46,412 nucleotides of DNA from contig CAYZVX010000011.1 of NCBI GenBank assembly GCA_964482055.1, forward strand, positions 1-46,412, read 5' to 3'. Below the pieces are notes generated by a model. That model worked only from the letters and a program-made list of their open reading frames with translations, ran no database searches and was not told the DNA's origin. The stretch's first letter is position 1. The number at the start of each line of letters is the position of its first letter. The position numbers were made by a program, and so were the translations under genes. This DNA is from G020354085 sp964482055. Its GTDB lineage: Bacteria; Pseudomonadota; Gammaproteobacteria; Acidiferrobacterales; Sulfurifustaceae. Shown here in pieces: positions 24,224 to 33,445 of this stretch.

Positions 24224-24858
24224 CACTGCGGCTCCTTCTTGCTCGACTGGGTCGGTTTCTGCGTACGCTGCTTGAGATCGGCGATCCACTTCTCGACCTG
24301 CTTGGCGTCGGCCGGGCTGAGCTCGCCGTAGCGCTGGTAGTGCGCCACGGCCCGATCCGGCTCGTTCAGGTACAGGTCATAGAGGATACCCAGATTGAGG
24401 TGTGCGAACGGATAATTGGCGTCGACCTCGAGCGCACGGCTGTAGGCGGCGCGCGCCTCGGCGAAACGCCCGCTGCTGCGCTGGATGACGCCAAGCTGGT
24501 TGTAATAGGCCGCCTGCTGCGAATTGATCCCGATTGCCTTGTTCAACATCTCGACCGCCTCGGCCGGCCGCCCCGTGCGATAATAGAGTATCCCGAGATT
24601 GGCGTAGGGGCCTGATAGTTCCGGATATTTGCGCGTAAGCTCCAGAAGAACGGTCTCCGCTTCCTTATGGCGGCCGGCCTGCATCGATGCCAGTGCTTGC
24701 TCGTAGGCCTGGCGGGCCGGCGCCGGCACCGGTGGCTCGACCTTGGCCGGTGCCGCGACCTTGCCCGGCACCGCCTCGCGTGCAGCCGGCGTCGCGCAAC
24801 CCGCAAGCACTGCGAGTAGCACGAGCATCACTAGGAGCCTCGCGTCAGCGAATCGCAC
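24223..24858 (-). CDS. TPR lipoprotein
   Basis: 211 residues. The N-terminus ends in lipobox LAGC (about residue 21). At least three tetratricopeptide repeats run from about residue 48 to 180 (ARQAYEQALASMQAGRHKEAE, AYYNQLGVIQRSSGRFAEARAAY, FAHLNLGILYDLYLNEPDRAVAHYQRY). TPR units bind other proteins, so this is probably a scaffold of the envelope complex. It overlaps the large TPR gene by 14 bases and the next gene by one. Confidence 0.88.
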   Translation of the reverse strand: MRFADARLLVMLVLLAVLAGCATPAAREAVPGKVAAPAKVEPPVPAPARQAYEQALASMQAGRHKEAETVLLELTRKYPELSGPYANLGILYYRTGRPAEAVEMLNKAIGINSQQAAYYNQLGVIQRSSGRFAEARAAYSRALEVDANYPFAHLNLGILYDLYLNEPDRAVAHYQRYGELSPADAKQVEKWIADLKQRTQKPTQSSKKEPQ

Positions 24859-27661
24859 GAATCACCGCCTCGCTCTTCTCGGCCTTGGCATAGCGCACCG
24901 GACGCAGCTTGCTCAGCGCCGCAAAACTCTGCTTCACCCACTGGTCATAGACGCCCTGCGCGGCGCGCCGGGCGTTGGCCTCGTGAATCTCGATCGCCTT
25001 TTCTTCGAACGGGAACGCCTGCTCCTCGAGCAGCACGTTGTACTGCTCGAGCTCATCGGCGCTCAGCCCCTTCGGGCGCTGCGAGCTGAGCAGCGCCTTG
25101 CTGAAGTCGTTGTAGATCTCACCGATGCGGAAGGTCGAAGCGGTCGTGACCTCGGCCACGCCGTAACCGGCCGCCACCGCGTAGGCATCGATCGCCGCCT
25201 GCATGCGTTCCTTCTTGAGCTTCAGATTCTTCTTGAGCGGCTCGATGAGCGCCACCTTGCGGTAGGCCTCGTAGGCAGGCTCGGCGATCTGCATCGCGGC
25301 GCTGGCCGCGAGGAAGCGCGTGCGCTCGGTGCGCTCGCGCCCGCCCGCCTGGTCGGCACGCACGATCTCCTGCAACCAGCGGGTGCGCTCTAGCGCCTGG
25401 CCGCTCCTGCCGGCGAGCCCCGCGAGCCGGTGGCGCGCCTCGATGGCGGGTTCGAGCGGGCTCGGAAACTGCTTGACGTAGCGCGTGTAGGCCGCCGCGG
25501 CCGCCTTGCTGTTGCCGGACTTCTCGTACAGCTCGCCGGCCTGCCATAGCACCTCGCGTTGCAGCTGCGGATCCTTGTTCGTCGCGGCCAGGCGTTCGAA
25601 CTCCGCCGCGGCCTTGCCGGTCTGTCCACCCTCCAGGTAGGTAACGGCGAGCTTACGGCTCACGTCGTCCTGCAGCGCGTGGTTCGGGTAAGTGCGGCGA
25701 AAGTGCTCGAGCGCCCCGGCCGCGCCGGCCCAATCCTTCAGCGCGATCAGGCCCGCCGCCGCGTCGAAATCCGCGGTGGCGCGAATCGGTGAGGTCGGCG
25801 CCACCTCCCCGACGCGCTGGAACATGGCCACCGCCCCGCGCGTGTCGCCGGCGGTGCGCAGCTCCTCGCCCTGCTTGTATACCGACGCCGCCAGGCGCTC
25901 GACGATGGCCGCGCGGTGCGGATCCTTTTCGGGCGTGAGGGCCAACACCTGATGGTAGGCGTTCTCGGCGCGGCTGAAGTTGCCGCGCTCGAACTCGATG
26001 TGCGCCACCACCGTCCAGGCCGTGCGCCGCAAGCGCGCCGGCGGCTCCGGTTGCAACGCCAGGACGCGGTTCGCAACCGTGTGCGCCTGGTCGCGGAATC
26101 GCAACATGTAGAGGCGCTCCGCCGTATCGGTCAGGACCGTCGGGGTGCGCGTATCCTGCGGAAATGCGTCGGCAAAACGCAGCGCGCTGCCGCTCAGCTG
26201 CTGTTGCACCGCGGTCTTGTTGACGCCCTCGGCGCGCCTCTCCAGCGCCGCATAGGCGAGCAGTGCGCTGTAGCCGGCCTCGGCGCTCTTTGCGTGTGTC
26301 GGATACCCGTAGGCGGTTTTTTCGTATTCCGCAGCGGCGGTCGGGTATTCCTGTGCCTCGTACAGGGCCTCGGCGTACAGGAAGTTCATGTGGGCGGCCT
26401 GCGGGTCCTGCGGGAAGGACGCGAGGAACACGCGATACCAGCGCGCCGCCTCCTGGTAATCGGCCGGCTTCTTCGATTTCTGCGCCACCGCGTGGTAGTG
26501 GCGGGCGAGCTCATCCAGATGCTTCTTGACGTGCGGCAACACGCGCTCGTAGTCCTCGGGACGATTCACACGTCGATACTCGCTCGTGACGCTGTAGCGC
26601 GTGACGAATTCCTTCTTGGCCTCAAGCGCCAGGCGGGCAAACGCCGCGCCCTGGAAAGCATCGATCGCGCGCACCTGCACGAGCGGCGCCTGCGGGTGCG
26701 TCGGGTAACGCCGCGCGAAGGCGTTGTAGGTGTCGGCCGCGTCCTTGATGCGCTCCTGCTTGAGATACAGATCGCCCAGCTCGCGGTAGACGCGAAACTC
26801 GTAGTCGCGGCGCTCCGGCTTGTGGAAGTACGGTGGTATCGACTCCGCCCCGCTCAGATTGGCAAAGCTCAGGCTCACGACACGGAAGGTGTCGTCGACC
26901 AGCTCCTTCTCCGAGCGGCTGAGCGAGGGAATGTCCTCTGCGGCCGAACCCAGATCGCGCCCGATCAGGCGCCGGTCGAGCACCGCGAAAAACGCGTGCA
27001 GCGCCTCCTCGTACTGGTTCTGCTTGAACAGCGACCAGCCGCGCATGTACAGGGCGCGCTCGTAGAACGGCGAGGTCGCGCCGGCCTGGATGATGGAGGC
27101 GTAGGCCTGCTCGGCGCCCCGATAGTCTTGCACCGTGAACAGGATCTCGCCGCGCCGGAACTGGGCCTCATCCCGATGCGGCGTGTTCGGATAGGCCGCG
27201 ACCAGACGATCGAGCGAAGTCAGCGCGGCATCGAGGTTTCCGCTCTGCTCCTGCGCCTTGGCCAGCTGGTAGAGCACGCGATCATTGCCCGGGTAGTTGG
27301 GGTAGGCGCGCAGCAGGTCCTGGTAGAGCTTGATGGCGCCACGGTAGTCGACCGCTCCCGCCGCCTTTCCCATGGCGTCAGCGCCGCGCAGCGCCTGCTC
27401 TTCTGATCCCTGCAATTCGAGGTCACCGAGGCGGCGCAGCGCCTCGGGGCGGCGCGGATCCTGCGGGGCGGTGCGTACGAACGCGCGATAGCCGGCGATC
27501 GCCTTCTCGCGCCCGCCCTCGACGCGCGCGTCGCGCTCGATGACGATGCTGCGATCCTCCAGGGCCTTGAGCGTCGGCTCATCCGCGCCGCCTTTCTTGC
27601 CAAAGGCGCAGCCGGCGAGCCCGGCAATCGTTCCCGCGATGAGCAGCCCACGCAGTTTCAT
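24845..27661 (-). CDS. Very large TPR lipoprotein (938 residues)
   Basis: A lipoprotein signal (GLAGCAF, Cys near residue 18) is followed by many TPR-like helical repeats over almost the whole length (for example YPNYPGNDRVLYQLAKAQEQSGNLDAAL, AGATSPFYERALYMRGWSLFKQNQYEEAL, QAAHMNFLYAEALYEAQEYPTAAAEYEK). It resembles the large TPR proteins (AgmK/GltI-like) of Myxococcus motility loci in design, but this is not shown by close identity. Its start overlaps the stop of the upstream gene by four bases. Likely anchored at the inner leaflet of the outer membrane. Confidence 0.85.
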   Translation of the reverse strand: MKLRGLLIAGTIAGLAGCAFGKKGGADEPTLKALEDRSIVIERDARVEGGREKAIAGYRAFVRTAPQDPRRPEALRRLGDLELQGSEEQALRGADAMGKAAGAVDYRGAIKLYQDLLRAYPNYPGNDRVLYQLAKAQEQSGNLDAALTSLDRLVAAYPNTPHRDEAQFRRGEILFTVQDYRGAEQAYASIIQAGATSPFYERALYMRGWSLFKQNQYEEALHAFFAVLDRRLIGRDLGSAAEDIPSLSRSEKELVDDTFRVVSLSFANLSGAESIPPYFHKPERRDYEFRVYRELGDLYLKQERIKDAADTYNAFARRYPTHPQAPLVQVRAIDAFQGAAFARLALEAKKEFVTRYSVTSEYRRVNRPEDYERVLPHVKKHLDELARHYHAVAQKSKKPADYQEAARWYRVFLASFPQDPQAAHMNFLYAEALYEAQEYPTAAAEYEKTAYGYPTHAKSAEAGYSALLAYAALERRAEGVNKTAVQQQLSGSALRFADAFPQDTRTPTVLTDTAERLYMLRFRDQAHTVANRVLALQPEPPARLRRTAWTVVAHIEFERGNFSRAENAYHQVLALTPEKDPHRAAIVERLAASVYKQGEELRTAGDTRGAVAMFQRVGEVAPTSPIRATADFDAAAGLIALKDWAGAAGALEHFRRTYPNHALQDDVSRKLAVTYLEGGQTGKAAAEFERLAATNKDPQLQREVLWQAGELYEKSGNSKAAAAAYTRYVKQFPSPLEPAIEARHRLAGLAGRSGQALERTRWLQEIVRADQAGGRERTERTRFLAASAAMQIAEPAYEAYRKVALIEPLKKNLKLKKERMQAAIDAYAVAAGYGVAEVTTASTFRIGEIYNDFSKALLSSQRPKGLSADELEQYNVLLEEQAFPFEEKAIEIHEANARRAAQGVYDQWVKQSFAALSKLRPVRYAKAEKSEAVIRAIR

Positions 27662-29553
27662 GGGGTCGCCTCACGGCGCGGCGCCGCTTCTTCCTTGCTC
27701 GCGGCCTCATCGTAGATCTGTGCCACGGCGAAACGCGCCTGCGTGAGATAGGTGGCAATGCGCTCCTTCAGAGCCTCAAGCTCGGCCACGGCGAGCTCGG
27801 CCAGGTACCGTTCCTGCTGCGCCGATACACCGGCAAGATCGGCGCGCAGCAGGACGATGCGCGATCGCAGGCTGGCGATCCGGCCTTCGAAGCCGTCGAG
27901 TATTGCCGGCAGCTCGCGTTGCGCTGTCTCGAGCGCGGCGCGCCGCCTCTCGTGCTGCGCGAGCTCCTCATCGAGCGCCGCCAGCGACTGCTGCGCCTGC
28001 CACAGGCGCGGCTTGAATTCGCTCGTCAGGTCCCACAGCAGCACGCCGCGCAACCGGCGGTAGCGCTCCGCCAGCGCGGACGCCTGCTCGGCCGACAGCG
28101 CGCCGATTCCGGCCTTGACGCGCTCCAGGCGCTCGAGCAGGGCTTTCGCCTTGTCATCGGCCAGCGCCTCGGCATCCTGTCCGGCGGCAATCCGCTCGAT
28201 CTCGGCCGCGTAGCGGTCGCGCGCCGCCCGCAGCTGCGCCGCCGACAATGTGCGCTCGCCCGCCAGCACACGCGGCAGGCGTTCGCGATGCGCCAGCCGG
28301 CGGGTGGCGAGAATGGTGTCGAGGGCGTTGATGTTCTCGGCCCAGCGCGCCAGGTTGGCGCGCAGGAACTGCATGTCGCGAAAGTTCTTGAGCGCTTCGT
28401 GGAACTCGTGGCTCGCCAGCAGCGTCATCAGATAGCGGCTCTCCGCGCTCTCCGGCAGCGCGCGCAGCTGCCAGAACCAGCCCATCTCCTCGCCCGGATT
28501 GAGCGCGAGCAGCGCATTGGTCAAGCGGCCGGAACGGATCGCGCTGATCGACTCATCGAGCCGTGCGACTTCGCGGTCATACAGCAGGATGGCGTGCTCA
28601 TATTCCTGCAGCGACTGCCGGTAGGCGCCGGCCTTGCCAAGCGCATAGGGGATCGCGAGCAGCGATTCGAGCACCGCCGTGTCCTGCAGCGTCCGCTCGC
28701 GCAGCTCCATCCACGCCACCAGGGCACGCTCGTGCTGGTTACCGAGCGCGTGCGCCCAGCCCAGGCCCAGCAGGGCCTTGTTCGACTGCAGCCCGTTCAG
28801 CCGCACCCGTTCGAGGTAGCCTCTGGCGGCGTCGGGCCGGCTCTCCTGCAGTGCGGCGTAACCCAGCGCGACATTGGTCTTGTCGCGCAGCGCCTTCAGC
28901 TCTTCCGTGGCAACCGCTGCGCCTCCGGCCTCGTCGAGCAGCGCCGCCCCGCGTTCATGCTCGCCGGCCCGCACCAGCGCCACGCCCAGGTTGTAACGCC
29001 CGAACAACGCCCATTCGGATTTTTTTGATACCCGCCTGAGCACTTCGATGGCTTCGGCGTAACGGTTTTGACTCATCAACAGATTGGCCTCGAGCACGTG
29101 GCGTTCCGCCTCCAGCTCCTCCGGCAACGGCCCGCCGATGCGCGCGAGCGCGGCAAGCGCCTCGGCGCTATGGCCGCGCTGATACAGAATCTTGCCCATG
29201 TAGAACCAGGCCCGATCGCGGATCACGGGCTCCGCCACCTGCTCGGTGAGCTGCTCGAAGATCCGGGCGGCCTCGAGATGCATGCCGTAGGACAGGAACA
29301 TGCCGCCGCGCAGAAGCTCCGCATCCTGGCGGTGGTGCGCGACGCGTTCGAAGCGCTCCGATACCATCAGGCTGGTCAGCGCGTCGAAGTAGTTCTGCTG
29401 GAAGAACTGGTAGAGCACCTCGCCATAGTGCGGGTCGCGCACCGCCCGCGCCTCGCTCAGGCGCGCGGCGCTCGCGCCGGCCGCATTGACCAGCGCGCAC
29501 AACGCCAGCGCCAGCGCTACGCGCCGCCTGCCTGATGAACCCGCCTGCCCCAT
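27658..29553 (-). CDS. Secreted TPR and coiled-coil protein
   Basis: 631 residues. A signal peptide (to about ASAAR, residue 30) precedes an N-terminal TPR region (about 40-350: HYGEVLYQFFQQNYFDALTSLMVSERF, ALFGRYNLGVALVRAGEHERGAALL). A long Ala/Glu/Arg-rich coiled-coil region (about 430-615) follows. It looks like a periplasmic scaffold able to reach along the envelope. It is coupled by four bases to the next TPR lipoprotein gene and follows the beta-domain protein by eight bases. No enzyme motif is visible. Confidence 0.83.
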   Translation of the reverse strand: MGQAGSSGRRRVALALALCALVNAAGASAARLSEARAVRDPHYGEVLYQFFQQNYFDALTSLMVSERFERVAHHRQDAELLRGGMFLSYGMHLEAARIFEQLTEQVAEPVIRDRAWFYMGKILYQRGHSAEALAALARIGGPLPEELEAERHVLEANLLMSQNRYAEAIEVLRRVSKKSEWALFGRYNLGVALVRAGEHERGAALLDEAGGAAVATEELKALRDKTNVALGYAALQESRPDAARGYLERVRLNGLQSNKALLGLGWAHALGNQHERALVAWMELRERTLQDTAVLESLLAIPYALGKAGAYRQSLQEYEHAILLYDREVARLDESISAIRSGRLTNALLALNPGEEMGWFWQLRALPESAESRYLMTLLASHEFHEALKNFRDMQFLRANLARWAENINALDTILATRRLAHRERLPRVLAGERTLSAAQLRAARDRYAAEIERIAAGQDAEALADDKAKALLERLERVKAGIGALSAEQASALAERYRRLRGVLLWDLTSEFKPRLWQAQQSLAALDEELAQHERRRAALETAQRELPAILDGFEGRIASLRSRIVLLRADLAGVSAQQERYLAELAVAELEALKERIATYLTQARFAVAQIYDEAASKEEAAPRREATP

Positions 29554-29561
29554 ATGCCTCG

Positions 29562-30143
29562 TTATTGCCAGTCCTTGACGCGAAACTCCGGCTGCAGCTT
29601 GGCCTCCACGTCGCGGATTTGCAGCTCGATGTACTTGGGGTCGGTGCCCTTCTCGAATACGAGCGTCGTGCCGCGCCGATAGTCGCGCTCGTGCGGTCCC
29701 TTGCCGGTAAAAAAGGCCACGAGCTCGTGCTTGCCGACCGGCAGGTTGCCGAGGTACAGGCGCTGCACGCCGCCGCGGCGCAGGGCCTGCAGCTCCCGCT
29801 CGGTGTACAGATAGTTGGTCACTACCTTGTCGTTGAGCTTGACCTGCACCGAGTCGAGCTGGAACAGCTCACCGACGTCCATGGAAAGGAACACGGCCAC
29901 CTGCGTGCTCGCGGGGAACAGCAGCTCCTCCTCCAGCACGAACAGGTCGCGGTTGAGCTCCATGACCTGCTTCTTGAGCGCCTGCACCTTGCTGTCCAGC
30001 ACGCTGAAAGTCTCGGCCGGTCTGGCCGTCTGATCGGCCCCCCGGGCCGGCACCGCCACGAGCGCCAGGATGGCCAGCCAGGCGCTCGCCGCGCCCCGCC
30101 ACCAGCCGCGGTGCGTCAAGAAACGAAAGTTGCCATGTGTCAT
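29562..30143 (-). CDS. Secreted coiled-coil/beta protein of unknown function
   Basis: 193 residues. A long signal region (hydrophobic AWLAILALVAVPARG, about 21-35) is followed by a short coiled coil (LDSKVQALKKQVMELNRDLFVLEEEL) and a beta-rich domain (DSVQVKLNDKVVTNYLY, GVQRLYLGNLPVGKHELVAFFTG) resembling PEGA/Ig-like surface domains. I do not recognise a named family. Position three bases after DUF3570 and eight before the TPR protein places it in the same complex. Confidence 0.8.
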   Translation of the reverse strand: MTHGNFRFLTHRGWWRGAASAWLAILALVAVPARGADQTARPAETFSVLDSKVQALKKQVMELNRDLFVLEEELLFPASTQVAVFLSMDVGELFQLDSVQVKLNDKVVTNYLYTERELQALRRGGVQRLYLGNLPVGKHELVAFFTGKGPHERDYRRGTTLVFEKGTDPKYIELQIRDVEAKLQPEFRVKDWQ

Positions 30144-30146
30144 GAC

Positions 30147-31277
30147 TTAGTACCAAAGAGACAAGAACAGTTGCAGGATGTGCGCGTCAAATGAGTACAG
30201 CTCCCCGTTGCGTATGTCCGTGAAGTCGTCGTACTTGAAGCGAGTGAAGTCGTATGCCGCGTTGAGCGAGCCGCGCTCGAACATCGACCAGCGGCCGAAC
30301 GTGCGCGTGAGCGACAGGCCGGCCAGGTGGCTCTGAAAGGTGCTGAGCTCCTTGTCGCGCGCCATGTACTGCATCTGGGTCGAGAAGTTGTCGCTGTAGA
30401 ACGACGCCGCCGACTGGGTGTAGTAACGATAGTGCAGCCCGGCGATCCAGTGATCGGCGCCGAGCAGCCCGCCGCGCAGTTGATAGCCCAGCTCCAGGGT
30501 ATGTGCGCGGATGTCCCAGGTATCCCAAAAGTAACGATAGTAAGCCGTGAGCGACGAGGTCAGGCGGTTGTCGACGGCGCCCAGGCCGTACTGGCTTTTG
30601 AGCGTAACGGTATTGCTGTCGCGGGTGCGCGGGTAGTTCTCCGGCACGAACACGCCCTGCACCACCGCGTAGCGATAGGGATTCTGCAGATAGCCGGAAT
30701 CGAGCACCGACTCGTAATCGAGGCTCATCACCCAGCGCTTGGTCAGCACCTGCGACACCCCGAGCCGGTAATTGTAGCGGTCGATGCGATCCTCGAAGTC
30801 CGTGTCGACGCGTTTTACGGTGTCATCCCCCTGCGCGTAACCCAGGTTCACCGTCGTCATGCCGCCGAAGATCTCGTGCGCCACGCTGAGGTTGACGGTA
30901 TCGGCAAGGTAGTCGTTCTCCTTGCTCGTCGTGTAACTCAATCCCACCAGTGTGTTGCCGCGCAGGTAATCGATGCCGGCGCCCAACTCGTTGCGCTTGT
31001 CCTTGTAGGGGCTGGCCTGCGTCACCACGTCGATCGACGCGCTGCTCACCGCGTCGGCATAGTAACGGCCCGACACCGATACCGATTCGCCGATGTTCTT
31101 GCGGACCAGCAGCGCGGGGCCGGAAACGGTGACACCGCCGCCGTCGTAGTAGTGATACAGCGCATCCGATCGGTTTTCGGGGAGCACGATGGCCTGCGCC
31201 GCCGCCGGCAACAGGGCCAGCACAGCGCCGACAGCTCCCAAACCGAGCCGGCCGCCTAGGAAAAACCTGCTATGCAC
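30147..31277 (-). CDS. DUF3570 outer-membrane beta-barrel protein
   Basis: 376 residues from the GTG at 31277, chosen for the AGAGGGG six bases upstream and the clean signal peptide (VLALLPAAAQA); a longer in-frame ATG at 31355 lies inside DUF4266. The body is alternating amphipathic strands rich in Tyr, Asp and Asn (YHYYDGGGVTVSGPALLVRK, LGVSQVLTKRWVMSLDYESV) and ends in a terminal aromatic strand (LQLFLSLWY), typical of a barrel. DUF3570 commonly occurs next to DUF4266 and TlpA genes, as here. The function of the family is unknown to me; a porin or surface role is inferred. Confidence 0.88.
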   Translation of the reverse strand: MHSRFFLGGRLGLGAVGAVLALLPAAAQAIVLPENRSDALYHYYDGGGVTVSGPALLVRKNIGESVSVSGRYYADAVSSASIDVVTQASPYKDKRNELGAGIDYLRGNTLVGLSYTTSKENDYLADTVNLSVAHEIFGGMTTVNLGYAQGDDTVKRVDTDFEDRIDRYNYRLGVSQVLTKRWVMSLDYESVLDSGYLQNPYRYAVVQGVFVPENYPRTRDSNTVTLKSQYGLGAVDNRLTSSLTAYYRYFWDTWDIRAHTLELGYQLRGGLLGADHWIAGLHYRYYTQSAASFYSDNFSTQMQYMARDKELSTFQSHLAGLSLTRTFGRWSMFERGSLNAAYDFTRFKYDDFTDIRNGELYSFDAHILQLFLSLWY

Positions 31278-31299
31278 CCTGCACCCCTCTGCGCTTGCC

Positions 31300-31533
31300 T
31301 CAGTTGCAGCCGCAGCCGCCGCCCTGACCGGTGCCGCCGCCGCGCGCCGCCTCACGCACCTCGAAGACGTGCTGGCGGTAGCCGTCGGAGACCGGATCCC
31401 GCGAGAAGCTCATGAGCGGATCGGCGAGCCACTCGCGCTCATAGGGCTTGACCCAGGGCTCGATGCTGCCGCACCCGGCGAGCAGCATCGCCACGCTCAA
31501 CAACAGACTCCGGTGCCAGCGCCCGATGCTCAT
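31300..31533 (-). CDS. DUF4266 small lipoprotein with Gly-Cys tail
   Basis: 77 residues. Lipobox LLAGC (about residue 20) is followed by the DUF4266 core: WVKPYEREWLADPLMSFSRDP, QHVFEVREAARGG. The end is a glycine/cysteine tail GTGQGGGCGCN that is characteristic of the family. The two tail cysteines could bind metal, form a disulfide handled by the adjacent TlpA protein, or be modified; none of this is shown. It overlaps the TlpA stop by four bases and precedes DUF3570. Confidence 0.92.
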   Translation of the reverse strand: MSIGRWHRSLLLSVAMLLAGCGSIEPWVKPYEREWLADPLMSFSRDPVSDGYRQHVFEVREAARGGGTGQGGGCGCN

Positions 31534-32048
31534 TGCTTCAACAGCTCGCGCACCTGATTCTGATACGTCACCTCGAGGCCCGGACGGTAGCCACGGTGCA
31601 CGTATCGAATCTTGCCGTTGCGATCGACGAGCAGCGTCGCCGGCATGGTGTCGACGTCATACAGCCGGCTGACACGCTTGTCGGTGTCGAGCAGCACCGG
31701 AAAGGCGACCCCGAGCTTGCGCGCCATCTCACGCGCCGCCGCCGGGTCGTCATCGATGTTGACGCCAAGCAGCGTAAAGCCCGCCTTGCGGTACTGCTCG
31801 TGAATCCTGTTGAGCGCCGGCATCTCCTGCCGGCACGGCCCGCACCAGGTCGCCCAGAAGTTGATCAGCACGACCTCGCCGCGCAGCTCGCGCAGGCGCA
31901 GGTTCTGGCCGCTGGTGCTCTTGAGCGTGAAATCCGGCGCTGCCTGCCCGATCGCCGGGAGCGCCGCCGGCGCCGCGGAAACTGCGAATCCCATGCCGAG
32001 CGCAACGGCGCATCGGGCCAGGAACAAGAAACGAAACGATTGCCTCAT
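31530..32048 (-). CDS. TlpA-like thioredoxin, periplasmic
   Basis: 172 residues. A signal peptide (to about VSAAPAA) is followed by a TlpA/ResA-type domain: APDFTLKSTSGQNLRLRELRGEVVLINFW, the active site ATWCGPCRQEMPAL, and the cis-Pro loop DTMPATLLVD. It should reduce disulfides or heme-site cysteines in the periplasm. Its neighbours include heme lipoproteins and the cysteine-tailed DUF4266, obvious possible substrates. The start follows the beta-barrel gene by ten bases. Confidence 0.92.
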   Translation of the reverse strand: MRQSFRFLFLARCAVALGMGFAVSAAPAALPAIGQAAPDFTLKSTSGQNLRLRELRGEVVLINFWATWCGPCRQEMPALNRIHEQYRKAGFTLLGVNIDDDPAAAREMARKLGVAFPVLLDTDKRVSRLYDVDTMPATLLVDRNGKIRYVHRGYRPGLEVTYQNQVRELLKQ

Positions 32049-32058
32049 CGCGCCCCCT

Positions 32059-32697
32059 CTAGAAGTACACCGACACGCCGGCGGTCAGCTCGAAGTTGTG
32101 GGTCATCTTGTTGGTGCCGAGAATATCCGATTCGAAGAGGTAGTCGCGCACCGTGACGTGCAACGCCAGCCAGTCGGCCGGTAGCATGCGGATGCCGATG
32201 CCAAAGTTGAAGCTGAACCGGTCCTCGTCGAGAAACGAGGTATTGCCCACGCCACCCAGCACGTAGACCGCCGAGGTCATCGCCCGGCGCTTGCTCAGGA
32301 AAACCTCGCCGGGAAAGAAGTTGTAGCCGACCGACAGCGCATAGTACTTGAGGTCCTGCTCGCGCGTTGGAAACAGGCACAGACCGAGACTGCACAGCGC
32401 CTCGTCGGTCACGGTGGACTGCCCGTACACGCCCTCGACAAAGAAGTCCTCGGAAACGTGGTACACGAGCCGGCCGCCGAACACGCTGCTCGAGCCGAAG
32501 TCCTCGACACTGAGCAGGCCGCCATAGACGCCGACCTCGAAATCCTCGGTGTCGATGCGGGGAATCGTGACCTCGCGCCGGTCCACGCGCGGCTCAACCA
32601 CCTGCTCCGGGCTCTGGGTCATCGGGACATCCGCCGCCATCGCGGCAGAGGCCACCGTGAGCGCGTGAACGGCGAGCGCGGCCAGACCCGCCCGCAT
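32059..32697 (-). CDS. Outer-membrane beta-barrel protein
   Basis: 212 residues from the ATG at 32697 (MRAGLAALAVHALTVASAAMAAD, signal peptide). An in-frame TTG 30 bases earlier would overlap the upstream gene. The mature part is strand-rich (VGVYGGLLSVEDFGSSSVFGGRLVYHVS, DLKYYALSVGYNFFPGEVFL) and ends FELTAGVSVYF with a terminal Phe, the barrel signal. It resembles beta-barrel proteins linked to Myxococcus-like loci, but I cannot confirm the family by search. It follows the SH3/barrel gene by seven bases. Confidence 0.83.
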   Translation of the reverse strand: MRAGLAALAVHALTVASAAMAADVPMTQSPEQVVEPRVDRREVTIPRIDTEDFEVGVYGGLLSVEDFGSSSVFGGRLVYHVSEDFFVEGVYGQSTVTDEALCSLGLCLFPTREQDLKYYALSVGYNFFPGEVFLSKRRAMTSAVYVLGGVGNTSFLDEDRFSFNFGIGIRMLPADWLALHVTVRDYLFESDILGTNKMTHNFELTAGVSVYF

Positions 32698-32704
32698 GAC
32701 ACGA

Positions 32705-33445
32705 CTAGAAAAAGAATGAAATCCCAAGCGACACCTCGCTGTACTCGTCGGTGCGATCCGTTTCGATCAGGGCCACATGGCGCTTGTAATCCGCGCGGAC
32801 CACGAAACGTTCGGTCAGATAGAACATTGCGCCCACACCGGCGTTGGCCAGATCCGCCGTCGTCTTGATGCGCTCCACCGCCGTGGCGCGCGGCTCGTTG
32901 GTGAAGCGGCCGACACCCAGCGTGAAAAACGGCGACAGTCGCCAGTCGGTCGCGAATTCCGATCGCACGCCCACGTAAAAGAGCTGCGAGCTCGAAAAGT
33001 CACCGGGCGCCTGCCCGAACGTGATCTCGGCGCGCAAATTCTCCGTCACCACGTACCCGGCGCGCACGATCATCAGCGGATCATCCTCCAGCACGCCGCC
33101 GGCGAAGCCGAGCTCGACGCGCCGCCGCAGGTAGTCCTCCATCACGATATCGCGAAAGCTCGTCGGCACGCCGGCCTCGATCACCGTGCGCTCCATCTGC
33201 GCGCGCGCCGCCCAGCCTTCCTTTCCACCCGCCGTCCGGATCTTGAACCAGTCCGTATGGCGCTTGAGGATCTCGACTCGGGCCCCGCGCTCCACGACGT
33301 GAAATACCGGATAGCCGCGCCCGGGTCCGGTGTGCAGCTCGAGGTACGCATCAGCCACCTCGACCTGCGGATTGGTCTGCCCCGCCCATGCCGTCACCGC
33401 TGCGAGCGCAAGCCACCACAGAAGCACGAGTGCCGCGCGTCTCAC
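32705..33445 (-). CDS. SH3-domain plus beta-barrel outer-membrane protein
   Basis: 246 residues from the GTG at 33445, whose GTGA overlaps the stop of the upstream gene; a TTG further upstream is less likely. A signal peptide precedes a bacterial SH3 domain (about 25-85: DAYLELHTGPGRGYPVFHVVERGARVEILKR, WFKIRTAGGKEGWA). A C-terminal barrel region follows (VRAGYVVTENLRAEITFG, YSEVSLGISFFF, terminal Phe). The SH3 part would contact peptidoglycan or another partner in the periplasm while the barrel sits in the outer membrane. This fusion recurs as a partner of the barrel gene just downstream. Confidence 0.83.
   Translation of the reverse strand: MRRAALVLLWWLALAAVTAWAGQTNPQVEVADAYLELHTGPGRGYPVFHVVERGARVEILKRHTDWFKIRTAGGKEGWAARAQMERTVIEAGVPTSFRDIVMEDYLRRRVELGFAGGVLEDDPLMIVRAGYVVTENLRAEITFGQAPGDFSSSQLFYVGVRSEFATDWRLSPFFTLGVGRFTNEPRATAVERIKTTADLANAGVGAMFYLTERFVVRADYKRHVALIETDRTDEYSEVSLGISFFF

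Noticed and set aside
25916..27406. A 496-codon plus-strand open frame opposite the large TPR gene
   Set aside because: Antisense shadow of a well-supported TPR lipoprotein.
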